From positions 496,001-560,000 of the forward strand of contig NC_088317.1 in assembly GCF_910592395.1 (NCBI RefSeq): DNA of 64,000 nucleotides. The letters are read 5' to 3'. Below the pieces are notes generated by a model. It had not been told where the DNA came from, searched no databases, and saw only the letters and a list, made by a program, of their open reading frames with translations. Shown here piece after piece: positions 37,386 through 50,200 of this stretch. Position 1 is the stretch's first letter. Each line of letters starts with the position of its first letter. A program made the position numbers and the translations under genes. Origin of the DNA: Lineus longissimus (taxonomy: Eukaryota > Nemertea > Pilidiophora > Heteronemertea > Lineidae).

Positions 37386-39118
37386 TATCAGAGGATTTGT
37401 GGATAATCATGATCTCATATGGTGCTCTGAAGGACTTCAGCTGTTTATGCATGTTCAAGGCCATGAAGAGTGTGTTGCAGTGAGTGCTCCTCGGAGGTAA
37501 TGGCAAATGACTTGATGTCACTTGTTCCTGAAGTGCCATAGCATGTGTTGGGCTACATTGTACCACCAACAAGTGGAAATGGGATGTTTTAATAATTGGT
37601 TTGGATATTGGTGGTTTGGCCTGAATTCATAGAAGGCGTTTTTCATGACTGGCAGTTTCCATTGTTCGAAATTGCTACCATGGCATAATCCACATGAGCT
37701 GAAATATCTGTGGCTGAAGGACTATTTGATCGCTCGGTCTGAAGTATTGTGGTTTGTAGCTGGGTTGGGGTACTGATAATTGCCTTCAACGGAAGCAAGT
37801 TGGAAAATGGTGGTCTAGTTCTGATGAATAGACATAGCACCACACAGTAAAGTGCTAGGTTTGACCTCTTTCAGGTATTTGATGAGAACCTTACTGTAAA
37901 GGGATAATGTTATTGTCGTTTCCTCACTGTTTTATCGTTCCATGTAAGTAATGAAATATCCACTCATTACGGGTCTTTGAGCAAATGTTTTGTACTGGGA
38001 AATAAATGATGCTAAACTGATTTCCTCTTTGTTATCGTTTTCTGTTAGGACAGTCTCCTCCGAGTTGGGACTCCTTGTAGACATCCGTCTCCAATGTGCG
38101 GATGACATCTCTTCCCCCAAGGACTCCTGTCCTCTACTTCGAGCACACAACCAACCCAGCACTGAGTGTGAACCTGCTTCCCTTGATAAGGCCTCCTGCC
38201 ACATCTTCACATACACACAATCAAAGCGGTCTCGGTCAGAGAAACGCCTGAGGGTTATCATACTGTCTTCCCTTTGAGTGTTGTGGCACAACCTACAGAG
38301 ATAAATCTGAGCCTGTTGGTTATCATTGTGAATATGTCCTCCCCCCATTCATGTCCTGGAACAACCTGTGCACATGAAGACAGTTCGCACTGTCTGCCAG
38401 TGAACACTCTGTAGGTTGTCAATGTGACGTTGTCTTCCCGAATTGTCCAGGCACATCCTGTAAGGACACATCTGTGCTGTCTCAGCCAAAGAACAATAGC
38501 TTTGTGTAGTATGCATGCAGTCGACCCGACATCAAGGTGGGACCCGACATGTGTATAGCAGGACCAGCACGGAACATTGCAGGACTGGGTAGGCCTTCCA
38601 ATTCCAGAGGTCTTGTCCCATCTGAACCTCTGCTGATGATGAAGGTTCGCCAATCGTTGGTCCTCGATCATCCGAACTCGATCATTCTGTCGAGGTTCGT
38701 AAATCGTAGGCAGTTCGTTCGCATTCTTCTTCGCAGTTCGTAGAACTCGATATCGAGGGTGGGATCGGGTGCCCGAGGTGCTGTCTTCACCCCGTCCCAA
38801 CACCAGGTCCTCGCATTTAAACCTCTTTCAAACCAGTCTCCAATCAATCAGGCGTCTCTGCACAAACTGGGCTACGATTGTGGCGTCAGCTTGAACATGA
38901 ACTGGGGGGCGAAAGTGACAGATGACAGGTTGTGGGAATAAAAGAAATAAACACTTTTTATGAACTCGATTCCGCATAAACTGACTGTATACATAGGAAG
39001 GGAACACAACCAAATCTTCTTATTTCTACATTTTTATCATTTTTAGTCAGAAACTACCTTTATTTCAGTTTTTCAAACAAATGTCAATCGACCAAAGTTA
39101 GTTTACATCTTCCCACGA

Positions 39119-39371
39119 TGCCAACATGGTTTGTTGGTTTATCTTTTTGTCACCAGACAGCAGCACCTTATCCAGGACGAATTGTCTTTCGTTAGCAAGC
39201 TAAGGGTGGTTGTGACTTGAGGTGTCTAATAATCAGAGCAAGGAGGCCAACATGGTTTGTTGGTTTATCTTTTTGTCACCAGACAGCAGCACCTTATCCA
39301 GGACGAATTGTCTTTCGTTAGCAAGCTGAAGGGTGGTTGTGACTTGAGGTGTCTAATAATCAGAGCTAGGA
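39119..39371 (+). repeat. 126-bp direct duplication
   Basis: Two copies starting GCCAACATGGTTTGTTGG at about 39119 and 39245, almost identical, with one single-base insertion in copy 2. Confidence 0.95.
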
Positions 39372-39599
39372 GGCTTGTTGATACCTCCAAATGCAAGCGC
39401 CAACAGTAGGCAGCAAATCTATACCAGTTGTTCCCTGTCCTAAAGTTTGCAGGTTGTCTTTTAGCCGGGATACCTCTATCAGTATCATCAGATCCCTACT
39501 AAAAAAAATCAAAAAATACCTTACAAACTACCTTTCAAAATACCTTTCAGTTTTACCCCTCAACATATGAAGGGTAATCCTTGGAGTAAATTGGTCACT

Positions 39600-39800
39600 T
39601 TTCAGAGGTAATCTCTGAGGTATCTGTAGGGTAATTCTCAGGTAATGTAGGGTATCTCTGAGGTTCTGAAGGGTATCTTAAAGGGTAATAATTAGGTATT
39701 TCTAGGGTATCTTGAAGGATAGCAGCTGAGGTACTGTAGGGTATCTTGAAGGGTACCATACCTCTGAGGTACTCAGAGGTATTTTGAAGGGTACCTCTGA
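39600..39800 (+). repeat. Degenerate short repeat rich in GGGTATCT and GAGGTA
   Basis: Irregular repetition of AGGGTATCTTGAAGGGTA and CTCTGAGGTA motifs over 200 bp. The open frames here read as repetitive peptide and are not credible genes. Confidence 0.8.
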
Positions 39801-40375
39801 GATAATGTAAATACAATAACACATAAAGGAAGTAGCACACCCAAAAGGTCTTTGGTCTGGTCTTGTTGAATGCTGTAATGTCAACCAGGGGCCGTCGGCC
39901 GCGACTTCAAAATACCAGGAAAGACCTAGTCTCTTAACTTGGTCTTGGTCGCGTTCCGACGCATGCAGCTTTTAAAAATGGACTGCGCCACGAAGCAAAC
40001 TATATACATTCAGTTCTTCATGGCTTTTCAGTCGTTTCAATTGACCAATGGTGAATGATCAATCATCGACTAATCGCATGAAGTCATGAAATGTCTGTGT
40101 CGCATACCAAAACCCATATACCATGTCTGTTAGCTGGTTCTTACGCTCCCTAGAGAAATAACGTGCCTCATAATTAGATATAATCGTGAATGCAAGTATT
40201 CATCAAACGAGCGTTAATGAGAATGTTCCGCCAGCATGAACCAGAAAAGAAAGGGAGCTCCCAAATTCCAGGCGCTGGAAATTGATCGACTTGTCTCTCC
40301 TCCCAGCCTCAAATCAGAAAAAATATATTTTGGTCATATTTTTCAAAAAACCTAAAAAGAAAAAAAAGAAAAAGA

Positions 40376-40446
40376 TGTAACGGGAGACGAACCCTTGACC
40401 CCCCCGTACCGAAGTCAACACTCTTGCCGCTGAGGGCATCAAGGCT
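40376..40446 (-). repeat. tRNA-derived pol III remnant (SINE or tRNA pseudogene)
   Basis: On the minus strand, TGCCCTCAGCGG resembles an A box, and GGGTTCGTCTCCC about 40 nt later resembles a B box (GGTTCGANTCC with one mismatch). The acceptor stem does not pair, so it is not a working tRNA. A second A-box-like string, TAGCTCAGTGGT, is at 40665 on the plus strand without a matching B box. Confidence 0.35.
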
Positions 40447-40776
40447 TTCATGATTGGGTGGCGATGTTCAACCTTGTTATAAGGCAATGCGCCTATGAGC
40501 TGGGCTGGGATGTCCCTCTAATATCATTCAGATCGTCGCCATTTTGAAAACGCGCCACAATTGTGACTAGGTCGCGCAAGTGGCAGAGTGATTGGCCGAA
40601 ATAGTTCCAAGTAACCGTATATTTCTAAAGTTGTACCGATTTTTCTCAATCTACCGTATTCATATAGCTCAGTGGTATAATGGATAATGTTTGCAGTTGA
40701 TTTTAAAGTTGAATGGCCTCTTTGAAAAGGTTTTTAGCCTCGAGGTCAACCAGGTCAAAAGAAATAGTTTTTAGCG

Positions 40777-40788
40777 CCAATGACGTCA
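40777..40788 (+). promoter_or_regulatory. CCAAT box overlapping a CRE
   Basis: CCAAT at 40777-40781 runs into a perfect TGACGTCA at 40781-40788, about 435 bp before the ATG at 41223. This pairing is typical of housekeeping promoters; function here is inferred. Confidence 0.4.
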
Positions 40789-41222
40789 GCAATGGCGGAT
40801 TTTTACCACAGTTCGAGTCGATTCTCTCGGAATCGAGCCTGTAGACTTAGATTATCGCATTTCCGACGTCAGTTTGTCAGTAACTCAGTAAGTTCAGAGG
40901 AAGCGCCGATGAAAATGATTACCGTTCCGTTCCGAAATACATACGAATGTATAGTGAGGTTTTTCAACTTATACAGCGAAATAATCCAAAAAGCCAATCC
41001 TGGTTCCACTGTCATATCTTTGATAAAAAGGCTAAAGTACACAATATTCCAGGGTTTATAAGTGTCAATGATACATAGCCACGAGGTTGCTAGGCACTCC
41101 TGCGCATGAGCGTATCGATTGGCAAAGCAGTGAGCGGTGTAGTGTTGCTAGCTAGTCAATAGGATAGCAGGCCTTTAGAGATAGACATTGTAAACGCTTA
41201 CTGCTGACAACAAGGATTTAAC

Positions 41223-44200
41223 ATGTCGGTTTTACTGGGTGCAGTCCGAGATAAACAGAAGATGAAAAAGAAATTAAAAGCTGAGAAAATGAAGAAGAGG
41301 TAAGTCGATATAATTGTTAGATATCATCTATGAGTGTGTGCCATGTGGTAATGGAACGCCGATAGCGTCCTTAGTTGCAACCCGGGAAAGCTCTCTATTA
41401 CCGCTGTCGCAGATGTATTGACTTAAATCATTGCTATGAGCGTGTATCAGTGCTGTACCACAGCAAGGCGATCAGGTTTGAACAGTGTGTGGAACTAGAG
41501 AGTTGGCATTATTATTGTTTGATGAGACTTTAACCCTCCGATGTCGACTGCCATGTCATGCTGCCACACGTAGCCAGCGCGTTGCCATTGAAACGCTTCA
41601 AATTAAAGATCACGTGTGGCTTTGGCTTTCAAGGTAAGAGTTTGCATTCGATCACAAACGAAATTATAAAACGACCACCTGTGCTGGCTTCATGCGTCAG
41701 ACCAAGATGAAAGCAACTGGTAGTGCAGTGCCATGTACCTTTTAATATGCTATACATCGTCGGACTTCGAGACCCTCCATTCAGCAGTCAGTATGTCTAT
41801 CTATGTACTGAACAGCGGAGTACAGAACATGTACAGCACCAGTCCACATCGGTTATCCCGTCGCAATCCTGTGGCATGGAGATGCGTTGGCGACTGACGT
41901 ATCAGATATTGCAATATGATTCACAACAGCTGCTAGCGTTTGTGCTGAAGTACGCAATACTGGTGACCCTGTGAACACCTCCAAATGCCCGTATCAATGG
42001 GTAAACTAATGTCCACACCATGTGTACACCGGGGACGGCAATGATCTACAATGTGCCACGGCAATGATGGGCTGCCTCCTGATGATAATAAACCGTCCCG
42101 TTTCCTCCCGTTACCGCTATACAATGATGAGTATCAGATCAACTGCCTTACCCATGTTTTAGTATAAATTGATCAGTCCTTCCCATTGTCTACTATATAG
42201 TTTTACATTGTAGCCAGATAGCAAACCCCATTCATGTACCTGTCAGCGCAAGGTCGATCATCATCAATGCTCAGCAGGGAGCGCGCCAAAGCATTAATTT
42301 CAATTTTCATGCAAGTTGATGTTCATACGCATTACGCTGGTCGCGTCAGGGGTGAAAAATAAATGTCTGACAAATTGATGTCCTTCTTGGACACGTGTCA
42401 ATGTTTAGGTGTCCTGTGTAGAGAGGTGTCCTTCTAAGAGAGGTGTCCGTTAATAAAGATTCTGGTGGTCATTTTTCAAAGACACAGCTAATAAAAGTAC
42501 AGGACGCGCAATGCTGGGTACATTTAAAGGTTTCGATTTTATTCCCGGGGACGAAATATGTGAAATGCATCTTTATTGATATAAATCCGCCATTGAACAA
42601 CGAGGCCTGTTACATCGGCCTCTTCAGTCGGTAAACCCCATGTTTACTGGCGCACTACAAATAGCCGCAGCATAATTAGAGGAAATTTCTAATGAATAAC
42701 TGAGTGGCGACCGTCAATATATGATATCGTGAGCCACAGTGCTACTCTCGTGTTGTGTTCGATTGAGGCCCAGTAGGTTTTTAGGTAGACGCTGCTAAAT
42801 GACATTAGCAAACAGGGATGTTGAGTTACCTTGGTTTATCAAGAGTGAAACCCATTGAATTATTCGGTGACATCAATATTTTGGATATTCATAGCAGTAC
42901 AGTATTCTATCAAGATGCGGGGAGGGGGGAGGTGATGTTATATGGAAGGAAGTGGCCAAATGTTCTTTTTTTCAATTCGTGGGAATGAAAAGCATAGGTA
43001 AAGAGGCTAATAGAATAAAAAGTGCTTGACCAGTCAAGGTTCACGTGTCGTGGCGGAAGAAGTTTGATTAGAGTCCGAGATTTTCCCTTGTGGGTGATGG
43101 GACGGTTGAGCAAGAATGCATCTTGACCCTCGGCAATATAATACAGATCGTAAACAACACTTGGTAGCAACTGACACAAATCGTTATAAAACATTTGGTC
43201 GACTCCATATCGGCAGAAGTCTGTTGGACCACACCGTCCTTCGGGAAATTAAGAAGACATTTATTTGAGTTCATTTCGTGATTGATGTCGCATTGCTCGA
43301 CTGGGCTTGGATGTTGATTAAACTTCGAACAATTACATGATATCGTATACATGCATATATACTTGCTCTAATCTGTAACTCACTTAGCAAGCTCAGTTCA
43401 GATTGCCCATATAGTCCTTCGAGTGAGACTTTAAACCGAGGTCATTCAGCCTTTGAGGAAGGAGGAAGGAGGAACACGCTGTGGAGGAGCATCCACAGAC
43501 GAAGAAGAAGGCGATTGCTTATTATGTGCCAAGTTTTATCTCAACCATCCGGCAATCGTCTTCCCCATCGTACATATTCCGCGCTCTATCTCCTTCCTTT
43601 ACGAGTCAGCATAACATTCAGTTAAACCTGTAATAAAAACAGATGTAATCACTTTATTTCTTGTTCTCATAGTTTGTGATGCGCTGGGACTAACATGGTA
43701 ATCGCAAACGAATTTATCACATTCAAGGCGAAAGGCGGTTTATTCACTGGAGAGCTGTATAAATGTTACATCTTTCTATCCCATTATCTCTGCAGCGGCT
43801 GTTTGGCAAGTTTTTACCAGTAACCCGTTTTATTTGAAAGCCGGGAAGGTTTTACACCATGAACACTCAATAAAGTGGCTTTTTTACGCTGTTTTATAGT
43901 GCTTGCAACTTGATGAGAGTTGCAGCATACCGCACCACAATCGGATATATGCTCGCCTGAAAAAAGTCATTTGCGACTAAAGAACTCCATGTTGCGCTTG
44001 TATAAGGAAAGAAGACAATGTCAACACAATGGGTGACATGAATAAAGACTAGCAAATGCTTTTATCTAAAACTCCATGTACATTTACACTAGGCCTTTCT
44101 GTACAAAATTGAAGCAAATGCTTTTATCTAAAACTCCATGTACATTTACACTAGGCCTTTCTGTACAAAATTGAAGTAAAAACATTTGCTAGTCTTTATT

Positions 44201-47200
44201 CATATCACCCACTGACCTCATTATCGGTTAGCAGTGCTACGTTACAAAGTAAAAATAATCATGGTTTTTCGAGAGGGAAATAAAAACATCAGCAGACACT
44301 CGTATAGAAATGATATATAAATGCTATTTGTATCTCCTGAATACGTAGTGGCTGTGTATAACGTTGCACTCCATGGAATGTATAAGGCAATGACAAGAAC
44401 CGTAAAAAACAAGGAAACAACTCGCCTCTATTACGTTGTGGTGTTTATTTAATAGCGATTCATGACAAGTTGATTGGTGATTGGATGGGAGGAGAGACGC
44501 AGTGAGACCACAGGAAGATAATGTGGTCGGTTATCGACTCTGTAACTAAACGGTACATTTGTCATCGCTGAGAGTCACGTCGTATTGCTGTCGTACCGTG
44601 CACTTCAGGCTAAGTCATTCATAGTAAAGATTCCATTCTTGATTTATGTAATGGTATAAGAAAGATATACATTTAAACAGTCCGCATCAAACGCCAAAAT
44701 TAATGAGCCTGCTTCAACATAAGTATTTCAAACTCGTTTAGGCCTCGCACAAGGCCTTGCTCTTTTACGCGTCGGTGCTAAAGTTAAGAACAATGTCTTG
44801 AGAGTGAAACGCTTGTGTGGAAGCCGACCCTTATTATGGTCCGAGAGTTGTTAACGCTGTATCAAATGATACGTTCGTGGTGTGGTTGTGTTTGTGCAAA
44901 TATCGTATTCACATACGTGAGTCGCTTAAAGCACATTCTATATTGTAATATTTTTGAGAGCTGAGTGTAATTCGATAGGCGTGTACCAATTCTCCGCCCT
45001 AGCAAAGTGCTAATCATGAAATATTTAGACTTTACCGTGTTCATCCAGGCACTTCATGTCTACTCCATCTCGAATGGGAGTCGATGTTTCCCCTTTTCAG
45101 AACCTGTAACTATTCCTCTTCCCCAGAACCTGATCAATATTTAAAAAACAACGACAACCGCGAAACAAACCTGGCCTACATTTCAATTTTTTAGCGTAGG
45201 GTACATGTGCTGAAAAATTGGGTGAATGACGCCAAAATAACAGCCTTCGCTTTTAGGTTTCAGACAATGGAACTCGTACCTAAAATATTAATTTGGACAC
45301 TACGGAAGACGCATGTCGTTGTTTGCGAACCAGTGTTGTGTTGAAACCGAGGTTGAATCCAATGGATGGGGCCATTGATACGCTCTACAAATATCACAGA
45401 AAAACACAAATACGTCAATTCATATTAATAAATAAACCTATAATTTTCCAGTCTTCACTTCCCATGGTCCGTTCATTTCTTTCCGTGATCGTTGAATAGA
45501 AATCGTGCACAAAAAACCGGAAATTCTCCCGCGGGCAGTTTGTATTGCTGGTGACGTCACCAAACTTAGAGTTCCGGAGCCGTCGAGTTGCTCGGAAACA
45601 AGTTCCGATGGCTGATTGTGCGGATTTCATTACAAGATTAGTCTCTAAGTAATATGGAAATCGATATCAAATATTTATTGAACCAAAACCACAGTGTAAC
45701 AATAGCAGTCATAGTGGTCTGTGTGACACATGCAAGGCTTTCAGGAGCTGTGAACCATGTAACCCGGCCCACAAAATACACAACAAGAACAGTTAAAAAT
45801 ACGACCTCTTTGTATTGAGCGCAATTCAGAACGTTCCGTTTTGAGACAGCAACTCTGTTTTCGCGGCAAATCGTGTTGTAACCATAAGGTGTCTGACGGT
45901 AATGATGTCAGCCATCACGGGCTGATCGGAGTGGCACGTCCATTGTTTCAAAGAGGGAGAACATGGCGGCTTCTCGCATGATGCTGTCGAGAGAAGAGAA
46001 GCGCGCTTTGGTATCATCTTGACCCTCATTGCTCAGCTTGAGGACTACTGAGGCAACTGGTGGAAGTTCAGTATGTTTGGTATATATGATCGTACCAGAT
46101 GGTATATACCGTATTTTGCTATAACCCAGTCCCCAGACATGCCGAATTGAATCTCTCATCAGTTTGATGTTCACATGAACTAACGTGATTATTTCAACTG
46201 AGTAAATCTCAATCAAGCGACTACTGGATCCATTATGAACCCCGTACCAACAATTACACCAGTTGATCGCTTCATTCTATTTGCAAGAATTGTCGGCCAT
46301 AAAATAAGAATGAGTGATGATCCAGTGGCCCAGTTATCGTGGGATAGCCTACCATCTTGGAAAAAGGAAACCATATAAGCAAGTATGCATGTACAGAGCG
46401 CCGCGATCGCTCAGAGCTCCTTAAACGAGCCACCGGGCGAACATTAGTTGTAGCTCAATCTCACTGGGGGATCCACTCTGGAAGTTAGATAGAAGAGATG
46501 GACTCAGTAATGGACAAGGAAAGGTTTTTGCGCAGTATGAATGATGACCGGGAAGAATTATTTAACCAGCATTGTCCCTCACTTCCGTTGCCGATCTTTT
46601 CAGAATTTCTACCAGCTAAATTGTAAACAAGTTCATTCTGTCTGTGCAGGTGCGTGTGAATCGCCAAGAAAGTTTTGTTTTTCTGCGCATATCTCGTCTT
46701 GGTAGTGGTTACTCCCCTAACCTTCCCTAATCTAACGCTGTGTACATGGTTACTGCAGCAACATCTCCTGATTCCTATTTCAAACCACATTAGTTCGTCT
46801 TCTTCGATTTCAAATTTTTGAAAAATTTGGCACCAACTGCAAAGTGTATATGGAGTACACTTTTAATTGCGACGCAAGATTGGAAGTGGGTGTTCAAACT
46901 CCACTAGCAACAATAAATTATGGATGAAGAGGTTCGTGCGTTCGCCATATTTAATATTTTCATATGAGGGTATATTTCGTAGTTGGCTCACACGCAAACA
47001 CGGGGATTTCGCCGAGCTAAGACCGTTTTTGAATATTCAAGCCCACGAAGCGATGCCCCAAAATGTGCACATAGTCATTTGATGCCATTCAACATGTTCA
47101 ACTTGGACAAACAGTGGTTTGACGATGTCAATTTGTCCAATTGTCAAAGTGTCCCATAGATCGGTAAACTGGAGCAGGCGAAGCGGCTCGCCGGTCGTAA

Positions 47201-50200
47201 GGCAGACAAAGGAATCCCACCAGCCATACAAAAGTAATGTTATGTAACAAATATAACAATGAGCGGCCGACCACTCATTACTTCTGGTTTGACGGTTCCT
47301 GTATCGTTAATTGCCGTACAGACAATGATGTCCACGAATACGTATGTTTTGTTGACAAGGACGTCAATAATCAGTAAATCCTGGAGGTCAACATGACCAG
47401 ACTGTTAAATTATGTTGGCGCCCACTGATCATCGGTAGTCCAGAATCCAGGACAATCCGCCCGTCTCCTGGCCTCAGCCTTTAAGAAGCCACTCACGTTC
47501 TGCGAGAGCCGTGTCTGCGCCTGACCACTTGCGCAAGTGGCCGCGGGAGGCTCAACGTTGTCCTGTAAGCCAGATTCTACTGGTAAATGCAAGAGCGTCC
47601 GGCCATTTTCTGTGTTTGATTGATCCGTTTCCTCCAATACACCATCAGATGGTATCAGCCAACAATATTGCAAATAGAGAGTGGTTTTCCTTCAATTTAT
47701 CATTTATTGATAAAAACTTTACAGTATGCTGGATTCGAGAACAGCAATTACGTTCCCACTGGCAACTAGTCAAGTGGTTTATTGCTGGTTATAACACTGC
47801 TAATTTTAATATTAAGGCAATCAAACTACATGTATGTATATCTTAAAGAAACTAACGGGGGAAAGCATCCAACTCGACATCGACAAACAATAATTCTCTG
47901 ATTTGAATCACAACAAAATTCTTTTCGCGTACAGCTTTCCAAAACATTCAAGGTCTTACCTGCAAAGAAAATGTTTACACTATTCTGTACATGAGTATTT
48001 TGATCCTTGTTATGGTGAAGTATACGATTCTACAGGTGCACAAAACGAATATTGACTTACCAATTGAACACTTTCATTTTATATTTCAGTATCGTGTATA
48101 TAAACATCCGCTCGATACCTCGAGGAACCTAATGGCCTGATGGTAGACATTGAGAAAAATGGTGTTTTGTTTTATATCCGAGAGAAAAAATAATGGTAGA
48201 GAGGGTGAACTTGATAAGCCAATACTACATATCGTAAGCTTGTTTAACAAATCAACTGCAATAATTTTCTCAAAGCAGGATATTGAAGTGGTGCACTGTT
48301 TACCCAGCCCCTGGCTTATAATCATCTGCTGAAAACATGCCACTCACTCAATCGATATCCGAGTCAACGGAACGACGCAAAACACGCGGTCATTCTTATC
48401 GGGGAGGTGTAATAGAGTGGTTTCACGTGACATCATCATCATCTGCCTTGTTTGAGAGACAGACAGGTCAGGTACGACAAATCATTGTTCTGCCCTCCAA
48501 TATGGCTGACCGTCTGTGAAAACACTCTACACAGATGACACAGACAAATCATTGTTCTGCCGTCCAATATGGCTGACCGTCCTCTACACAGACGACAACT
48601 CCCTCAGCTGAACTGACCACCGAAACTCGCCGGCATATAACGGATAGATCTCTCATGTCTCAAGTGAAAGACAAGTGTGTTGGTGAGGTTGTCAGGCGAA
48701 TTTCAAACAACCAGGGAGGTGTAATAACGCACTGTTCATCTAAAACACCGCCCCCAGTCCTGATTGTACAGGCGATGGTCCCTTCATACCTTATTGGCTC
48801 AAACAGTGGTTGGAATTGGCATTCGAAATGAACTGATCACTTGTTACCTAACCACTATGTACCTCTATCAGAGGTTATTGTGTGGCTGGCCATGTGCGAA
48901 TACTAGTATACGGCTCGGTTGGAAGCCGAAAAACACCGAGTTTTCGAGCGTATTCTGGCTTTAATTGAGCTTGTATGACAAGCGGTAGCGCCAACCCCCC
49001 ACATCTTGCAAATGGACAAGAGCGGACCACACGTTGTCAGACACGCAATATGAGTAGAGCAACTGGGACTGTACATGTACTACGTACATCAGACGCCCAG
49101 CGTCTCCGTCCATATTGCTAAATCACAGCGCGTATGAAACCGAGTACATGTATTGCTGTACAGTACAATGCTATTAGGGAATTACCAATTAATGCTTTAT
49201 TGTTATCCACCGTTTCCGATAAAAAGCCCTAGTGATCGATATTACTATGGCAGTGATTACTTGGTTTCTACAGATTGGTATTTGTACGAGGCTGGGTAAT
49301 AGATATAGCGCTTTTAGAATGTTTTGTGATATAAAGTGCTTTATGAGAATTCAAGAATTTGGTCCTTGGCACACACTACGATACCCCCCCCCCCCCCATA
49401 GTGCGACTGGCCACTTGCGCCCTCAACACAGAGATAGCATCCCCTTTCACTGTTCTATATCGAATTTGCTCCTGTAACACTGCATTTTTATTGCTCTCCC
49501 TGCTGATAGATCTATTGTCTTCTTGGCACGACATTCCGATTAAAAGCCCCGTAGCATCCGCTCATTCATTCATGTGATGCCCCCATGGTGGGTGACTTAC
49601 AGCAATATTTTTTTCTACGAGTTTGTCATGTGGTTCGTGAGGCCATATTTCAGCTTTAATATTCTGGAAGTGCGTTCAAACGGGAGGGAACTAAGAATGG
49701 CTTCTAGTCTGACAGAGCGGACGTTGTCAAGGAGCAAATTAGAAAGCTTCGGATTTATTTCTGTAGCACTTTTGGCAGGAACTGTTTTTACGTCGATTCT
49801 ACAGAGTAAACACATAACAGCACTAAGGGAAATGTCAAAGCAAATCACAACGAATGTAATGGGAAATTCTCAAATTCAAGTTCAAATTTCAAATGTTGAG
49901 CAAGCGAACCTACATGACCTTTAAATCCTTAGGCTAACCGGTTCACGGAGAACACAACATTACTTGTGTTAAACATTGATGATATCGCATTGATGGCTAT
50001 TGACACTGATACCCCGCACTACAATATTCATTTCAAAGTAATCTGTTTCATCGTACTTACTTTGTACGGAAGCGTGAAACTGGCGAATATGAATGCGAAG
50101 TGCACTTGAATAAGAAGTACACTGATGAACTTGGAACGTGATGAAATCATTGGGAGGGTGTTCTCTGGGAAGCAAAGAACAGACTCCCTTGAAATAGGTA

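Larger units (their letters stand above)
37386..41222. other. Spacer between GTF2F2 and the FAIM-type gene
   Basis: Holds the GTF2F2 3' UTR, a 181-codon minus-strand frame at 38258-38803 that I reject as coding, a 126-bp direct duplication, a degenerate GGGTATCT-rich patch at about 39600-39800, pol III-like boxes near 40380-40440, and the likely promoter of the next gene. Confidence 0.55.

Noticed and set aside
38258-38803. Longest minus-strand open frame (181 codons) after GTF2F2
   Set aside because: No recognisable motif, no splice signals, odd composition, and it lies over the probable GTF2F2 3' UTR; chance openness is the simpler view.
45962-46020. ATGGCGGCTTCT start-like context giving a 19-codon frame
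   Set aside because: The frame stops quickly, the only donor (GTATCA) is poor, and no second exon was found.
47410-47640. Minus-strand GC-rich frame with an internal GTGAGT donor
   Set aside because: No acceptor or partner exon found and no family resemblance; could be an exon of an unseen gene but not supportable.
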